From the NCBI GenBank assembly GCA_964577195.1, contig CAZNYF010000046.1, positions 1 to 17,727 of the forward strand: 17,727 nt of DNA, read 5' to 3'. Of this stretch, positions 8,259 through 16,608 are shown one piece after another. Position numbers and translations under genes: made by a program. Below the pieces are notes generated by a model that did no database searches, was not told the DNA's origin, and saw only the letters and a program-made list of their open reading frames with translations. The DNA is from HyVt-560 sp964577195. GTDB taxonomy: Bacteria; Pseudomonadota; Gammaproteobacteria; UWMA-0217. Positions within the stretch are counted from its first letter, which is position 1, and every line of letters starts with the position of its first letter.

Positions 8259-8413
8259 TTAACCAATTTTCCTCGGATAGACTCCTAATCGTGATGATCA
8301 TATTGATGAGTTCCGCTCACTATAGTAAGTTGCTCGGCTTTGCAGTGGGCGCGAAACGCCTCCGTCCAGCAACTGATATAGATAGACAAATTTAAATATT
8401 AAGGAGCTTCAAC

Positions 8414-8821
8414 ATGATATTTCGATCGCTAGGACTTTTATTACTCGTTTTTACCCTGTCCGCTTGTGCTGAGCCTCCGTACAACAACCTGGATAATGAT
8501 CAGCTCACCTCCATGCTTAAACAAGGCGCACCGATTTATGACATCCGTCGCCCAGAAGAATGGCGTCAAACTGGCGTAGTTGCTGATAGTAAGCTACTCA
8601 CCTTTGTCGATGCTGGAGGGCGTGTGAAACCCGATTTTCTGCAACGCTTCACCAGTGATGTGGGCAAGGACGATCCAGTCATCCTGATCTGTCGGACGGG
8701 TAATCGAACCGATGCACTGGCTCGCCATCTGGTCGAGCAAATGGGTTATACCAACGTCCACAACGTGCGTGATGGCATCACTCATTGGATCAGAAAGGAT
8801 CGTCCAGTAGAACGTCTGTAA
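8414..8821 (+). CDS. Rhodanese-like lipoprotein
   Basis: 135-residue secreted rhodanese-domain protein. The N-terminus is a lipoprotein signal: a hydrophobic run (residues 5-15), then the lipobox L15-S16-A17-C18. Ala19 after the acylated Cys predicts outer-membrane sorting under the E. coli rule. The single rhodanese domain (about 25-130) has the YDIRRPEEWRQTG motif (42-54) and a six-residue active loop C93-R-T-G-N-R98, so the persulfide-forming cysteine is present. It ends in the usual GITHWI helix region. Rhodaneses transfer sulfane sulfur or act as redox/phosphatase-like modules; the substrate is unknown. AAGGAG at 8401-8406 supports the ATG. The next gene starts 31 bases downstream, so it may head a four-gene operon ending in the ion channel. 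Confidence 0.88.
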   Translation: MIFRSLGLLLLVFTLSACAEPPYNNLDNDQLTSMLKQGAPIYDIRRPEEWRQTGVVADSKLLTFVDAGGRVKPDFLQRFTSDVGKDDPVILICRTGNRTDALARHLVEQMGYTNVHNVRDGITHWIRKDRPVERL

Positions 8822-8852
8822 TCCTCTCAATCAAACGACAGAGACACGACCA

Positions 8853-9590
8853 ATGAGCATCACTCCAGATTCACTCCCGGAAAAATCCCGAGACTATCAA
8901 CCACGCCCGATGATTGATCTGCTAGTCAGCATTGTTATTCCTTCCGTTATTTTGATGAAATTCAGTGCTGAGAATGATCTCGGAGCTACCGGTGCACTGA
9001 TCACGGCACTGGCATTCCCGCTGGGCTGGGGCGTTTACGAACTGCTGAAATTTAAAAAATTCAATTTCATTGCCTTACTTGGGCTGGTCAGTGTATTGCT
9101 GACTGGCGGCATCGGCCTACTGAAACTGGATCCCCAATGGTTAGCCGTCAAAGAAGCAGCGATTCCTGCCATCATTGGGATTGTGGTGCTGATTTCGACT
9201 CAAACTCGCTACCCCTTGATTAAAACCTTACTGTACAACCCGAAGATTATGAATTCGGGTAAAATTAAGGGCAAACTGGATGAACTCGGTCAGACGCTCG
9301 TGTTTGAGGCTCGCTTATTAAAAGCCACCTATCTGCTTGGAGCCACCTTCATCTTTTCAGCCATAATGAATTACGTTCTCGCCAGGTGGATCGTCACCAG
9401 CCCAGCGGGCAGCGCTGCTTTCAACGAGCAACTCGGACAAATGACCCTACTGAGTTACCCGGTAATCGCCATTCCCTCTACAATAATGATGCTCTCTATC
9501 GTCTATTATCTGTGGCGCACAATTCATGGCCTGACCGGACTTCCCCTAGACGAAATCATCCACCAAAAAGCTCAGCGCGGTGAACCGTAA
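8853..9590 (+). CDS. VC0807-family integral membrane protein
   Basis: 245-residue inner membrane protein of unknown function resembling the VC0807 family, sometimes annotated as septation protein A-like. Six hydrophobic segments are visible at about residues 21-39, 46-65, 71-91, 102-117, 157-177 and 198-220. The long loop between segments 4 and 5 (118-155) is polar and basic, so probably cytoplasmic, with NPKIMNSGKIKGKLDE. The C-terminus WRTIHGLTGLPLDEIIHQ is short and soluble. Only a weak GAGA stretch precedes the ATG, 31 bp after the rhodanese stop. The CBS gene follows 12 bases after its stop with a good ribosome site, so an operon is likely. No catalytic residue pattern was recognised. 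Confidence 0.75.
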   Translation: MSITPDSLPEKSRDYQPRPMIDLLVSIVIPSVILMKFSAENDLGATGALITALAFPLGWGVYELLKFKKFNFIALLGLVSVLLTGGIGLLKLDPQWLAVKEAAIPAIIGIVVLISTQTRYPLIKTLLYNPKIMNSGKIKGKLDELGQTLVFEARLLKATYLLGATFIFSAIMNYVLARWIVTSPAGSAAFNEQLGQMTLLSYPVIAIPSTIMMLSIVYYLWRTIHGLTGLPLDEIIHQKAQRGEP

Positions 9591-9602
9591 TCCGGAGACT
9601 CC

Positions 9603-10247
9603 ATGTTCGCCATTTACAATACCAATGGTCGCCGCTTTCGCGACAGCTTAGAAAACCTGCGCAAAGTCCAGAAAGTTCAAGCCAGCCAGAGAATTCAGCT
9701 ACACTCAAATGTGTCAGAAGATGAGACGCTGCCGATTCCGACATCTGCCAGTACCGAATCCTCGAGTACATCGGCATCCAGACAAGCAGTGGATGCCTAC
9801 AAGGAAATGCGTCAACTCAACCGACGTGAACCGATTTACCACGCTCGCCAACTGATGACGCACCCCGTCAGCACCGTACAAATGGATATGGATATTCTTG
9901 CCGCACACCGCCATTTCCAACAGCACGGTTTCCAACAAATGCCCGTCATGAACGACCAACAACGTTTGGTGGGCATGTTGTCGGTGCAGAATTTGCTGCA
10001 ATTTATCCTCATTGATGGCGATCAGGTGCAGTATCTGCAGGGTAAAACAGTCGCGGATGCCATGTCGCAAGAAGTCATCAGTGCTGATCCAATATCCGAT
10101 ATTCGCCGGGTCGCCCAGGTGATGCAGGAGCACCAACTCCATGGCGTACCCATAGTAGATGAACAGGACAACTTGATTGGCATCGTCTCGCGCAGTGATA
10201 TTCTGCGCGCAGTCACCAATCAGCCACCGCTCAACATGTGGTCCTGA
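9603..10247 (+). CDS. Two-CBS-domain protein, translationally linked to an ion channel
   Basis: 214-residue soluble protein with paired CBS domains, a module that binds adenine nucleotides and regulates attached enzymes or channels (family knowledge). CBS1 spans about residues 82-137 (ARQLMTHPVSTVQMDMD to GMLSVQNLLQFI) and CBS2 about 149-205 (VADAMSQEVISADPISDIR to GIVSRSDILRAV). CBS2 keeps the Ser/Thr-x-x-Asp ribose contact (S196, D199); in CBS1 the equivalent position is N130, so CBS2 is the likelier ligand site. The first 78 residues are a basic segment (RRFRDSLENLRKVQKV) followed by a Ser/Thr-rich linker (47-59). CGGAG precedes the ATG. The stop is two bases before the ATG of the channel gene, and an alternative GTG channel start would overlap it, so co-translation is likely. 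Confidence 0.9.
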   Translation: MFAIYNTNGRRFRDSLENLRKVQKVQASQRIQLHSNVSEDETLPIPTSASTESSSTSASRQAVDAYKEMRQLNRREPIYHARQLMTHPVSTVQMDMDILAAHRHFQQHGFQQMPVMNDQQRLVGMLSVQNLLQFILIDGDQVQYLQGKTVADAMSQEVISADPISDIRRVAQVMQEHQLHGVPIVDEQDNLIGIVSRSDILRAVTNQPPLNMWS

Positions 10248-10249
10248 TC

Positions 10250-11071
<822 letters not shown>

Positions 11072-11083
11072 TTCATTTTCCTC

Positions 11084-11100
11084 AAAGCTGAATAGCTTTT
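11084..11100 (+). terminator. Small hairpin after the ion channel gene
   Basis: AAAGCT-GAAT-AGCTTT followed by T and CC gives a 6-bp stem with a tetraloop and a four-base T tract, 12 bases after the channel stop. It is AT-rich and weak for an intrinsic terminator. Confidence 0.3.
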
Positions 11101-11115
11101 CCTTAGCCCATTAAA

Positions 11116-11248
11116 CCTAGAAAAATCAGTTGGATCGCGAAAGTCTGCGCAAACCATTGACGTGCAAGGATGCACTAATGCAGCGATTGCAGGATGCGAA
11201 AGAGCTGTGGTTTACACGCCTTTTTCGCGCCCAACTGATTTCTCTAGG
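11116..11248. repeat. 133-bp imperfect palindrome with nested hairpins (MITE-like or structured RNA)
   Basis: The left arm 11116-11142 (from CCTAGAAAAATCAGTTGG to CGCGAAA) and right arm 11223-11248 (TTTCGCG to CTCTAGG) are inverted copies, differing by one inserted base and about two substitutions over 27 bp. Inside, AAACCA (11151-11156) pairs with TGGTTT (11208-11213). The apex holds GTGCA-AGGA-TGCAC (11162-11175) and TGCA-GCGAT-TGCA (11179-11191). TGCAAGGATGC (11163-11173) is repeated as TGCAGGATGC (11188-11197). The whole could fold as a cloverleaf. No coding sequence and no clear target-site duplication. A non-autonomous mobile palindrome, a structured RNA, or a large terminator are all possible. 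Confidence 0.6.
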
Positions 11249-11347
11249 ATGAACAATGGAGAGCGGGTAAAACCTGAAATCTTTAGAAGGTTTGCTGGTA
11301 TTCTTTCGATAAGAAAAATTATTGACTATTAATTGTTCACAGGACGC

Positions 11348-12349
11348 ATGTACCGATTACTCAGAGAGCTCCTTTTTTTGTTACCGCCTGAAGCGGCGCA
11401 TCATTTATCCTTGCAGTCATTGACCTGGCTGGATAAGTTGCTGCCGTTCAAGCATTACGAACCTCATTCTTCGGCGATAACTTTGATGGGTTTGAGGTTT
11501 CCCAATCGTGTCGGGCTGGCTGCGGGGCTGGATAAGAATGGTGATCATATTGATGGCCTTGGTCATCTGGGGTTTGGGTTTGTTGAGGTGGGTACCGTAA
11601 CGCCCAGGGCGCAGTCGGGAAATCCTAAGCCACGCTTGTTTCGGCTCAAGCAGGCTGAAGCGATTATCAATCGTATGGGGTTTAATAATAAAGGGGTTGA
11701 GCATTTAATCGAGCAGGTTTCGCAGCGCCGCTATGCAGGTGTGTTGGGAATTAATATTGGGAAGAATTTAGATACGCCGATTGAGCGTGCGGTAGATGAT
11801 TATTTGATCGGATTGCGCAAGGCTTATCCGTTGGCGGACTACATTACGGTGAATATTTCTTCACCCAATACACCAGGCTTGCGTGATTTACAAAAGGTCG
11901 AGTTACTGCGTGAATTACTTGAGCCATTGAAAACGGAGCAGCAAAAACTAGCTGCTCATTCTCAGCGGAATGTGCCGCTGGTGGTCAAACTTGCGCCTGA
12001 TCAGGGAGCCGAAGAAACTCAGAGTATCTGCGAAATTTTTAATGAATTGGAAATCGAGGGTGTGATTGCAACCAATACGACACTATCGAGAGCGGGCGTT
12101 GAAGGTTTAGAGCATGCTTTGGAGAAGGGTGGTTTGAGTGGCCGGCCTCTGCTTGAACGGTCGACCGAGGTGGTAAAAACGCTTCGCCAACATTTGAATC
12201 CGGAGATTGCGTTGATCGCTGCTGGAGGTATTTCCAGTGCTGCGGATATGCAGTCAAAAATTGATGCGGGTGCGGATCTTGTGCAGATTTATTCCGGGTT
12301 TATATATCGTGGCCCGGCGCTGGTGAAAGAATTGATTCATCTGCAATAG
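11348..12349 (+). CDS. pyrD: Dihydroorotate dehydrogenase, quinone-dependent (class 2)
   Basis: 333-residue FMN enzyme that oxidises dihydroorotate to orotate in pyrimidine biosynthesis, passing electrons to membrane quinone. The N-terminal amphipathic helices (MYRLLRELLFLLPPEAAHHL) that attach class 2 enzymes to the membrane are present. Motifs: GLAAGLDKNG (56-65), the GTVTPRAQSGNPKPRLFR stretch (82-99), NRMGFNNKG (108-116), GINIGKN (134-140) and NISSPNTPGLR (169-179), which holds the catalytic Ser. The C-terminal IAAGGISSAAD and VQIYSGFIYRGP close the FMN phosphate site. I chose ATG 11348, which has AGGA just upstream and matches family N-termini; a TTG at 11333 would add five residues. It stands alone on this strand and converges on the phosphatase gene with eight bases between stops. 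Confidence 0.97.
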   Translation: MYRLLRELLFLLPPEAAHHLSLQSLTWLDKLLPFKHYEPHSSAITLMGLRFPNRVGLAAGLDKNGDHIDGLGHLGFGFVEVGTVTPRAQSGNPKPRLFRLKQAEAIINRMGFNNKGVEHLIEQVSQRRYAGVLGINIGKNLDTPIERAVDDYLIGLRKAYPLADYITVNISSPNTPGLRDLQKVELLRELLEPLKTEQQKLAAHSQRNVPLVVKLAPDQGAEETQSICEIFNELEIEGVIATNTTLSRAGVEGLEHALEKGGLSGRPLLERSTEVVKTLRQHLNPEIALIAAGGISSAADMQSKIDAGADLVQIYSGFIYRGPALVKELIHLQ

Positions 12350-12357
12350 CGAGGCTG

Positions 12358-13158
12358 TTATTTAGCGGCTATTTTCTTTACCCAGGCAGCCCAGTCTTGA
12401 AACAATTCATTATCGAGTGATGCCACGACGGAGCGGCTTTCCAGCGTGTTGTTAAAAACGATTTCACCTTCCATGGTCCGCGCTTGTCCGCCAGCTTCAT
12501 TAAAAATCAGAAACCCGGCGGCGTGATCCCATAGTTTTTGGCCACCATGTAAATAGACGTGCCCACGTCCGGCAGCAAGCCAGCTCCATTCTAATGCACT
12601 GGCTCCAAAATTTCGGTGAGAACAAAAGGGTGGGGATTGGATGATGGCTGATTGAAAGGTTTTATTCAGGCGCTTTAAATCGATCACCGCCATACATTGT
12701 TGCAAGGTTAAATTGACTTTGCGCGGAGACAATTTTTCGCCATTTAGCGTTGCCCCTTTTCCGTAAACAGCAGCAAACATTTCATCTCGAACCGGATCGT
12801 AAACAATCCCGTGAGAAGGCTTACCGTTTTCAACCAGCGCCAAAGAGACGCAGAAAAACGGAATCCCGGCGACGAAATTGCTGGTGCCATCGAGTGGATC
12901 GAGACACCAATAAGGTGTGCCTGCATCCAGTGCCTGCTGCTGTTCTTCTATCGGCATCTCCTCGCTGAGAAAGGCAGCACCAGGAAATTGCGCCGCGAGT
13001 GCATCACGAATACCATCGTTGAGCGCCAGATCGAGTTCGGTCAGCAGGCTGCCATCCACCTTGATGCTATGGGCGCGTTGATCTATTCGGTCGTAGAGTT
13101 CTTTGCGACAGACTCGTTTGACCAGATCGCCAAGCTGCGAAATTTTGGGATTATTCAC
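12358..13158 (-). CDS. Inositol monophosphatase-family phosphatase
   Basis: 266-residue Mg2+-dependent phosphatase of the IMPase/CysQ/FBPase superfamily. Metal-site motifs are intact: the VDGSLLTELD segment (D36, T40, D43), LSEE (64-67), D87-P-L-D90-G-T and L209-W-D211-H-A-A-G. The fold runs the full length with no break. The substrate cannot be set from sequence: myo-inositol-1-phosphate, 3'-phosphoadenosine-5'-phosphate or a sugar phosphate are all possible. The start is a GTG (13158-13156), eight bases after the stop of the haem lipoprotein gene; the nearest purine-rich stretch (GAGAAG) is farther upstream than usual. It is probably last in a purC-lipoprotein-phosphatase transcript and ends face to face with pyrD. 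Confidence 0.88.
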   Translation of the reverse strand: MNNPKISQLGDLVKRVCRKELYDRIDQRAHSIKVDGSLLTELDLALNDGIRDALAAQFPGAAFLSEEMPIEEQQQALDAGTPYWCLDPLDGTSNFVAGIPFFCVSLALVENGKPSHGIVYDPVRDEMFAAVYGKGATLNGEKLSPRKVNLTLQQCMAVIDLKRLNKTFQSAIIQSPPFCSHRNFGASALEWSWLAAGRGHVYLHGGQKLWDHAAGFLIFNEAGGQARTMEGEIVFNNTLESRSVVASLDNELFQDWAAWVKKIAAK

Positions 13159-13166
13159 GATTGCGC

Positions 13167-13823
13167 TTAAAACTTCTCGGTGATGACGAATGCACCGCGA
13201 ATATCACCTTGCGCAAATCCTGTTGCTTTGTCGTTGGGATAAAGTTGTTGCAGTTTTTCGGTAACTTCAGGGCTTAGCTCGGCACCGTGACAAGCCAGAC
13301 ACACGCCACCGGTTGGGATTGCTTTCATATAGCGAAAAACATTTTCACCATTAATTTCTACAAGTTCGTGATGCTCAAGTTGAGTAATGTCTTTGCCAGC
13401 ATGCTGATCTACCTCGAATTGTTCCAGGACTCTCTTGGTCCATCCAATGGGCTCATTGGCTGCATTGCGGTTTTTCAGGCTGACGCGGCGAATCTTCATG
13501 TTTTGACTGGCTGAGACCTGGTGGGTGATCTCTGGTGCCTGGATGTTGCACACTGAAATGGCATGCTCGACGCCGGCCTCTTTCATGGCGGTTTGTAGTT
13601 CGGTCTTTAAAGCACTGCCGAAGGTTTTAACCACGCTACGAGCGGCGATGATCTTCTGATCAATAAAAGCCTGGGTGAGCGGCGCGGCTTCAGAGTTTTC
13701 AAGCTCTGTAGGGTTTGTAGTGTGTTGGTTACTTGAATTGGTTGGGGTTGTGTCTTCCTGGGGGGAGCAGCCAGTCACAATCAATGTGACAATTCCAAGA
13801 GACAACAGAACTGATTTAGTCAT
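13167..13823 (-). CDS. DUF3365-family haem-c lipoprotein
   Basis: 218-residue exported lipoprotein. A hydrophobic signal (residues 5-17) ends in the lipobox V16-T-G-C19. A Thr/Asn/Gln-rich linker (20-48) tethers the domain. The mature domain has a family-typical segment (ALKTELQTAMKEAG then AISVCNIQAPEI, with C92) and a single c-type haem motif C175-L-A-C178-H179. DUF3365 (Tll0287-like) domains are sensory or electron-transfer haem modules (family knowledge); the ending GDIRGAFVITEKF is usual for stand-alone members. GAGGATCT directly ahead of the ATG is a strong ribosome site. It lies 83 bp downstream of purC and eight bp upstream of the phosphatase, on the same strand. Role unknown; haem ligation predicts redox or small-ligand sensing in the periplasm. 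Confidence 0.85.
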   Translation of the reverse strand: MTKSVLLSLGIVTLIVTGCSPQEDTTPTNSSNQHTTNPTELENSEAAPLTQAFIDQKIIAARSVVKTFGSALKTELQTAMKEAGVEHAISVCNIQAPEITHQVSASQNMKIRRVSLKNRNAANEPIGWTKRVLEQFEVDQHAGKDITQLEHHELVEINGENVFRYMKAIPTGGVCLACHGAELSPEVTEKLQQLYPNDKATGFAQGDIRGAFVITEKF

Positions 13824-13906
13824 AGATCCTCGATAAATCTTCGTGGAGTCGTGTGAGTCGGGTGCGAATTGTAAACCTCATGGCTGTGACAGTGAAGAGG
13901 CGAAAC

Positions 13907-14788
13907 CTATGCGGTAAGGATTTTTAACGCTTTCGAGTAGTTTTCGGCTGTTTTGATCGCGATTTTTTCCGGTAGCTCTGGACCCGGAGGGGTTTTGTCC
14001 CAATCGAGTGATTCCAGGTAATCACGCACAAATTGTTTGTCGAAAGAGGGTGGAGAGATGCCGGGTTGCCAGCTATCAACAGGCCAGAAACGGGATGAGT
14101 CCGGGGTCAGCACTTCGTCCATTAAATGGACTGTGCCGTTTTCATCGAGGCCGAATTCAAGCTTAGTATCGGCAATGATGATACCTCTTTTTAAGGCGTA
14201 TTCTGCGGCTTGGCTATAGATTTCCAGACTCAAGTCGCGGACTTGTTCAGCAATCTTTTCGCCCACCAGTTCGACCGTTTGTTGATAGCTGATATTTTGG
14301 TCGTGCTCGCCCACAGCGGCTTTGGTTGAAGGGGTGTAGAGGGCGGTCGGTAGTCGATCAGCAAGTCGTAAGTGCTCAGGTAGCTCGATATTACAAATAC
14401 TGCCTGTCGCAGAATAGTCTTTCCAACCTGAGCCAATAATATACCCACGAACGATGGCTTCAATGGGCAAAGGCTTGAGCTTTTTAGCGATGATGCTACG
14501 ACCCGCGAGCGTTTCGCGCAGCGCATCATCTGTAATAATATGTTCTAACGGAGTAGCCGAAAGATGATTGGGTACCAGCGCCTTAAAGTAATCAAACCAG
14601 AAATTGGAAATTCGGTTAAGTATTTCTCCTTTGCCGGGAATCTCGGTAGGCAGGATCACGTCGAAGGCTGAAATCCGGTCAGAGGTGACCATCAGCAATT
14701 CATGATCACTAGCCTGATAAATTTCTCTGACTTTACCTTGATGCAGCAAGGGGAGGTCGATGGATGTATGCGACAAAATTTCGGTCAT
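13907..14788 (-). CDS. purC: SAICAR synthase (phosphoribosylaminoimidazole-succinocarboxamide synthase)
   Basis: 293-residue enzyme that joins aspartate to CAIR using ATP, following PurE/PurK in purine biosynthesis. It is the long form (about 300 residues, like yeast Ade1) rather than the short E. coli form (237). Motifs in order: HQGKVREIY (16-24), TSDRISAFDV (35-44), EAIVRGYIIGSGWKDY, TPSTKA, IIIADTKLEFG and MDEVLTPDSSRFW. The first residues MTEILSHTSIDLPLLHQGKVRE match family N-termini. The gene diverges from purE with 186 bp between start codons, placing consecutive steps of the pathway back to back. Confidence 0.97.
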   Translation of the reverse strand: MTEILSHTSIDLPLLHQGKVREIYQASDHELLMVTSDRISAFDVILPTEIPGKGEILNRISNFWFDYFKALVPNHLSATPLEHIITDDALRETLAGRSIIAKKLKPLPIEAIVRGYIIGSGWKDYSATGSICNIELPEHLRLADRLPTALYTPSTKAAVGEHDQNISYQQTVELVGEKIAEQVRDLSLEIYSQAAEYALKRGIIIADTKLEFGLDENGTVHLMDEVLTPDSSRFWPVDSWQPGISPPSFDKQFVRDYLESLDWDKTPPGPELPEKIAIKTAENYSKALKILTA

Positions 14789-14835
14789 CGGTAGCTTGAG
14801 TAGTATTGGTTTCGTAGAGTCAAAACAAGCGCGAA

Positions 14836-14867
14836 AGTATACCTTTAAAACCGGTAGATTGTGCCAA
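14836..14867 (-). promoter_or_regulatory. Possible purC promoter
   Basis: On the purC strand TATACT (14841-14836) is a five-of-six -10 match and TTGGCA (14867-14862) a five-of-six -35 match, but the 20-bp spacer is longer than the usual 16-18. The -10 lies 48 bases from the ATG. Confidence 0.25.
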
Positions 14868-14917
14868 ATTGAGGTAGCTGAACGTTAAGAAAACTAAGTG
14901 TATGAGCATATCACTAC

Positions 14918-14947
14918 TTGGCAAATGACCTGCTTATGGCGTATAAA
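14918..14947 (+). promoter_or_regulatory. Candidate sigma-70 promoter of purEK
   Basis: TTGGCA (14918-14923) and TATAAA (14942-14947) each match consensus at five of six positions, with an 18-bp spacer. The predicted start near 14954 leaves a leader of about 20 bases before the purE ATG, with GCGGAT at 14961-14966 as a modest ribosome site. No clear PurR-type operator is visible. Confidence 0.5.
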
Positions 14948-14974
14948 GGCTGATTTTTCTGCGGATTTACCGTT

Positions 14975-15472
14975 ATGCCCGAAAAGAAAGTAGGCGTTGT
15001 TATGGGGAGCCAGAGCGATTGGCCGATTATGCAGAACGCTGTACAGATTTTAGAAGACTTTGGTGTGGGTCACGAATACCTCGTGGTATCTGCTCACCGC
15101 ACCCCTGATCAGCTGTTTGATTATGCAGAAAACGCTGCCGATAGAGGCTTGCAGTGCATCATTGCCGGCGCTGGAGGTGCCGCTCATTTGCCTGGCATGC
15201 TGGCAGCGAAAACCACGTTACCCGTACTCGGTATACCTGTACCAACGCGATATTTGAAAGGCCAGGATTCATTGCTGTCGATTGTGCAAATGCCCAAAGG
15301 TGTTCCGGTGGCGACGTTTGCGATTGGTGAGGCAGGCGCGGCGAATGCAGCATTGTTTGCGATTTCGATGCTGGCGACTAATGATGAAGAACTTGCAGAG
15401 AAGCTGCGTGGGTTTCGTCGTCTGCAACGTGATGCAGCCCTGTCCATGAGCTTACCCCCCGAAGACGATTGA
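14975..15472 (+). CDS. purE: N5-carboxyaminoimidazole ribonucleotide mutase
   Basis: 165-residue class I PurE, which moves the carboxyl of N5-CAIR to give CAIR in purine biosynthesis. Motifs: VGVVMGSQSDW (6-16), VVSAHRTP (37-44, with the catalytic His41) and IIAGAGGAAHLPGMLA; PTRYLKGQDSLLSIVQMPKGVPVATFAIG closes the site. The length is usual for the octameric bacterial enzyme. The start is well placed behind the candidate promoter at 14918-14947. The TGA stop overlaps the TTG start of purK as TTGA, so the mutase and its ATP-dependent partner are translationally coupled. Confidence 0.97.
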   Translation: MPEKKVGVVMGSQSDWPIMQNAVQILEDFGVGHEYLVVSAHRTPDQLFDYAENAADRGLQCIIAGAGGAAHLPGMLAAKTTLPVLGIPVPTRYLKGQDSLLSIVQMPKGVPVATFAIGEAGAANAALFAISMLATNDEELAEKLRGFRRLQRDAALSMSLPPEDD

Positions 15473-16608
15473 TTCTCCCCGGCGCAACTCTGGGAATGCT
15501 AGGTGGCGGCCAGCTAGGGCTTTATTTCACCCTCGCTGCGCGCAATATGGGCTACAAGGTGATGGTGCTCGATGCCGATCCTCAGAGTCCGGCTGGGCAG
15601 TTGGCCGATATCCATCTGCAAGCGGGCTATGACGATTCAGCGGCATTGGCGCAGATGGCAAAGCAATGCGATGTTGCCACCATAGAGTTTGAGAATGTCC
15701 CCGCCTCAGCACTTGAGCTGCTGGCTAAATCAATTCCAGTGTATCCCTCGGTCAGCGCGGTGAAAGTGGCGCAAAATCGGATCAGGGAAAAAACATTTAT
15801 TCGTCAGGCTGGTTTGCAAACCGCAGTGTTCGCTGAGATCAGCTCTTTGGATGATATTCCCCAAGTGACCGAGTCAGTTCCTTTTCCTGCAATTTTAAAA
15901 ACCTCTGAGCTGGGTTATGACGGCAAAGGTCAGGTGCTGGTGGCATCGCCCGGTCAACTGGCTGAAGCATTTATATCGACAGGTAGTGTGCCTTGCGTGC
16001 TTGAAGAGCAGGTCAACTTGCTTCGCGAGATTTCAGTGGTTGTGGGGCGCGATGCGGCAGGTCGTAGCAAATGTTTTCCTGTTGCCAAAAATGATCACCG
16101 CAACGGCATTCTGCATTGCTCTATCGTGCCAGCCTCTTGTAGTGAAATGACCGCAAAAATTGCTCGAGCGGCCGCCATGAAACTGGCTGATGCGCTTGAT
16201 TACGTTGGCGTCATGGCGGTCGAGTTTTTTGAAACTGTCGAGCATCGCGTGTTGGTTAACGAGATAGCACCGAGAACTCACAATAGTGGTCACTACACAA
16301 TGGATGCCTGTGCTACTTCTCAATTTGAGCAACAGGTACGCATGGTCTGTGGTCTTCCACATGGCAGTACGCAGTTGCTTAGTCCGGTGGTAATGGTGAA
16401 TTTGCTCGGTGATGTCTGGCAAGGTGGGGAGCCAAACTGGGAAAACTTGTTTGCGGATCCTGATGCGAAGCTGCACCTCTACGGCAAACAATCGGCTCGA
16501 CCGGGTAGGAAAATGGGGCATATTAATTTGCTTGGAAAACGTGTGGATGGGCTTACTCAGAGCGCCGAATCATTGTTCGAATCGCTGCAAACGCCGTCGG
16601 ATCAGTGA
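15469..16608 (+). CDS. purK: N5-carboxyaminoimidazole ribonucleotide synthase
   Basis: 379-residue ATP-grasp enzyme that carboxylates AIR with bicarbonate and ATP, feeding PurE. It opens with ILPGATLGMLGGGQLG, the usual PurK N-terminus, and this requires the TTG codon at 15469 as start; the next ATG (15496) would remove half the GGGQLG loop context. Other motifs: TIEFENVP, the ATP-grasp loop ILKTSELGYDGKGQ, EEQVNLLREISVVVGRD, VNEIAPRTHNSGHYTMDAC and RPGRKMGHINLLG. GAAGA six bases ahead serves as ribosome site. It overlaps purE by four bases and the methyltransferase by one base (TGATG), so the three genes are likely one transcript. Confidence 0.96.
   Translation: MILPGATLGMLGGGQLGLYFTLAARNMGYKVMVLDADPQSPAGQLADIHLQAGYDDSAALAQMAKQCDVATIEFENVPASALELLAKSIPVYPSVSAVKVAQNRIREKTFIRQAGLQTAVFAEISSLDDIPQVTESVPFPAILKTSELGYDGKGQVLVASPGQLAEAFISTGSVPCVLEEQVNLLREISVVVGRDAAGRSKCFPVAKNDHRNGILHCSIVPASCSEMTAKIARAAAMKLADALDYVGVMAVEFFETVEHRVLVNEIAPRTHNSGHYTMDACATSQFEQQVRMVCGLPHGSTQLLSPVVMVNLLGDVWQGGEPNWENLFADPDAKLHLYGKQSARPGRKMGHINLLGKRVDGLTQSAESLFESLQTPSDQ

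Noticed and set aside
8090..8395. 101-codon plus-strand frame overlapping the end of yccA
   Set aside because: It starts inside yccA in another frame, has no ribosome site or recognisable domain, and its composition is that of a shadow frame plus the spacer.
11116..11248. Integron attC site
   Set aside because: The arm orientation is GTT...AAC rather than AAC...GTT, no integrase is present, and neighbouring genes are ordinary operons rather than cassettes.
11072..11347. Replication origin at the skew change
   Set aside because: No dnaA or dnaN nearby, no cluster of TTATCCACA-like boxes and no AT-rich unwinding region; the skew change alone is not enough.
12346..12372. Bidirectional terminator between pyrD and the phosphatase gene
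   Set aside because: ATAGC and GCTAT can pair but with only five base pairs and a 17-base loop overlapping both stops; too weak to call.
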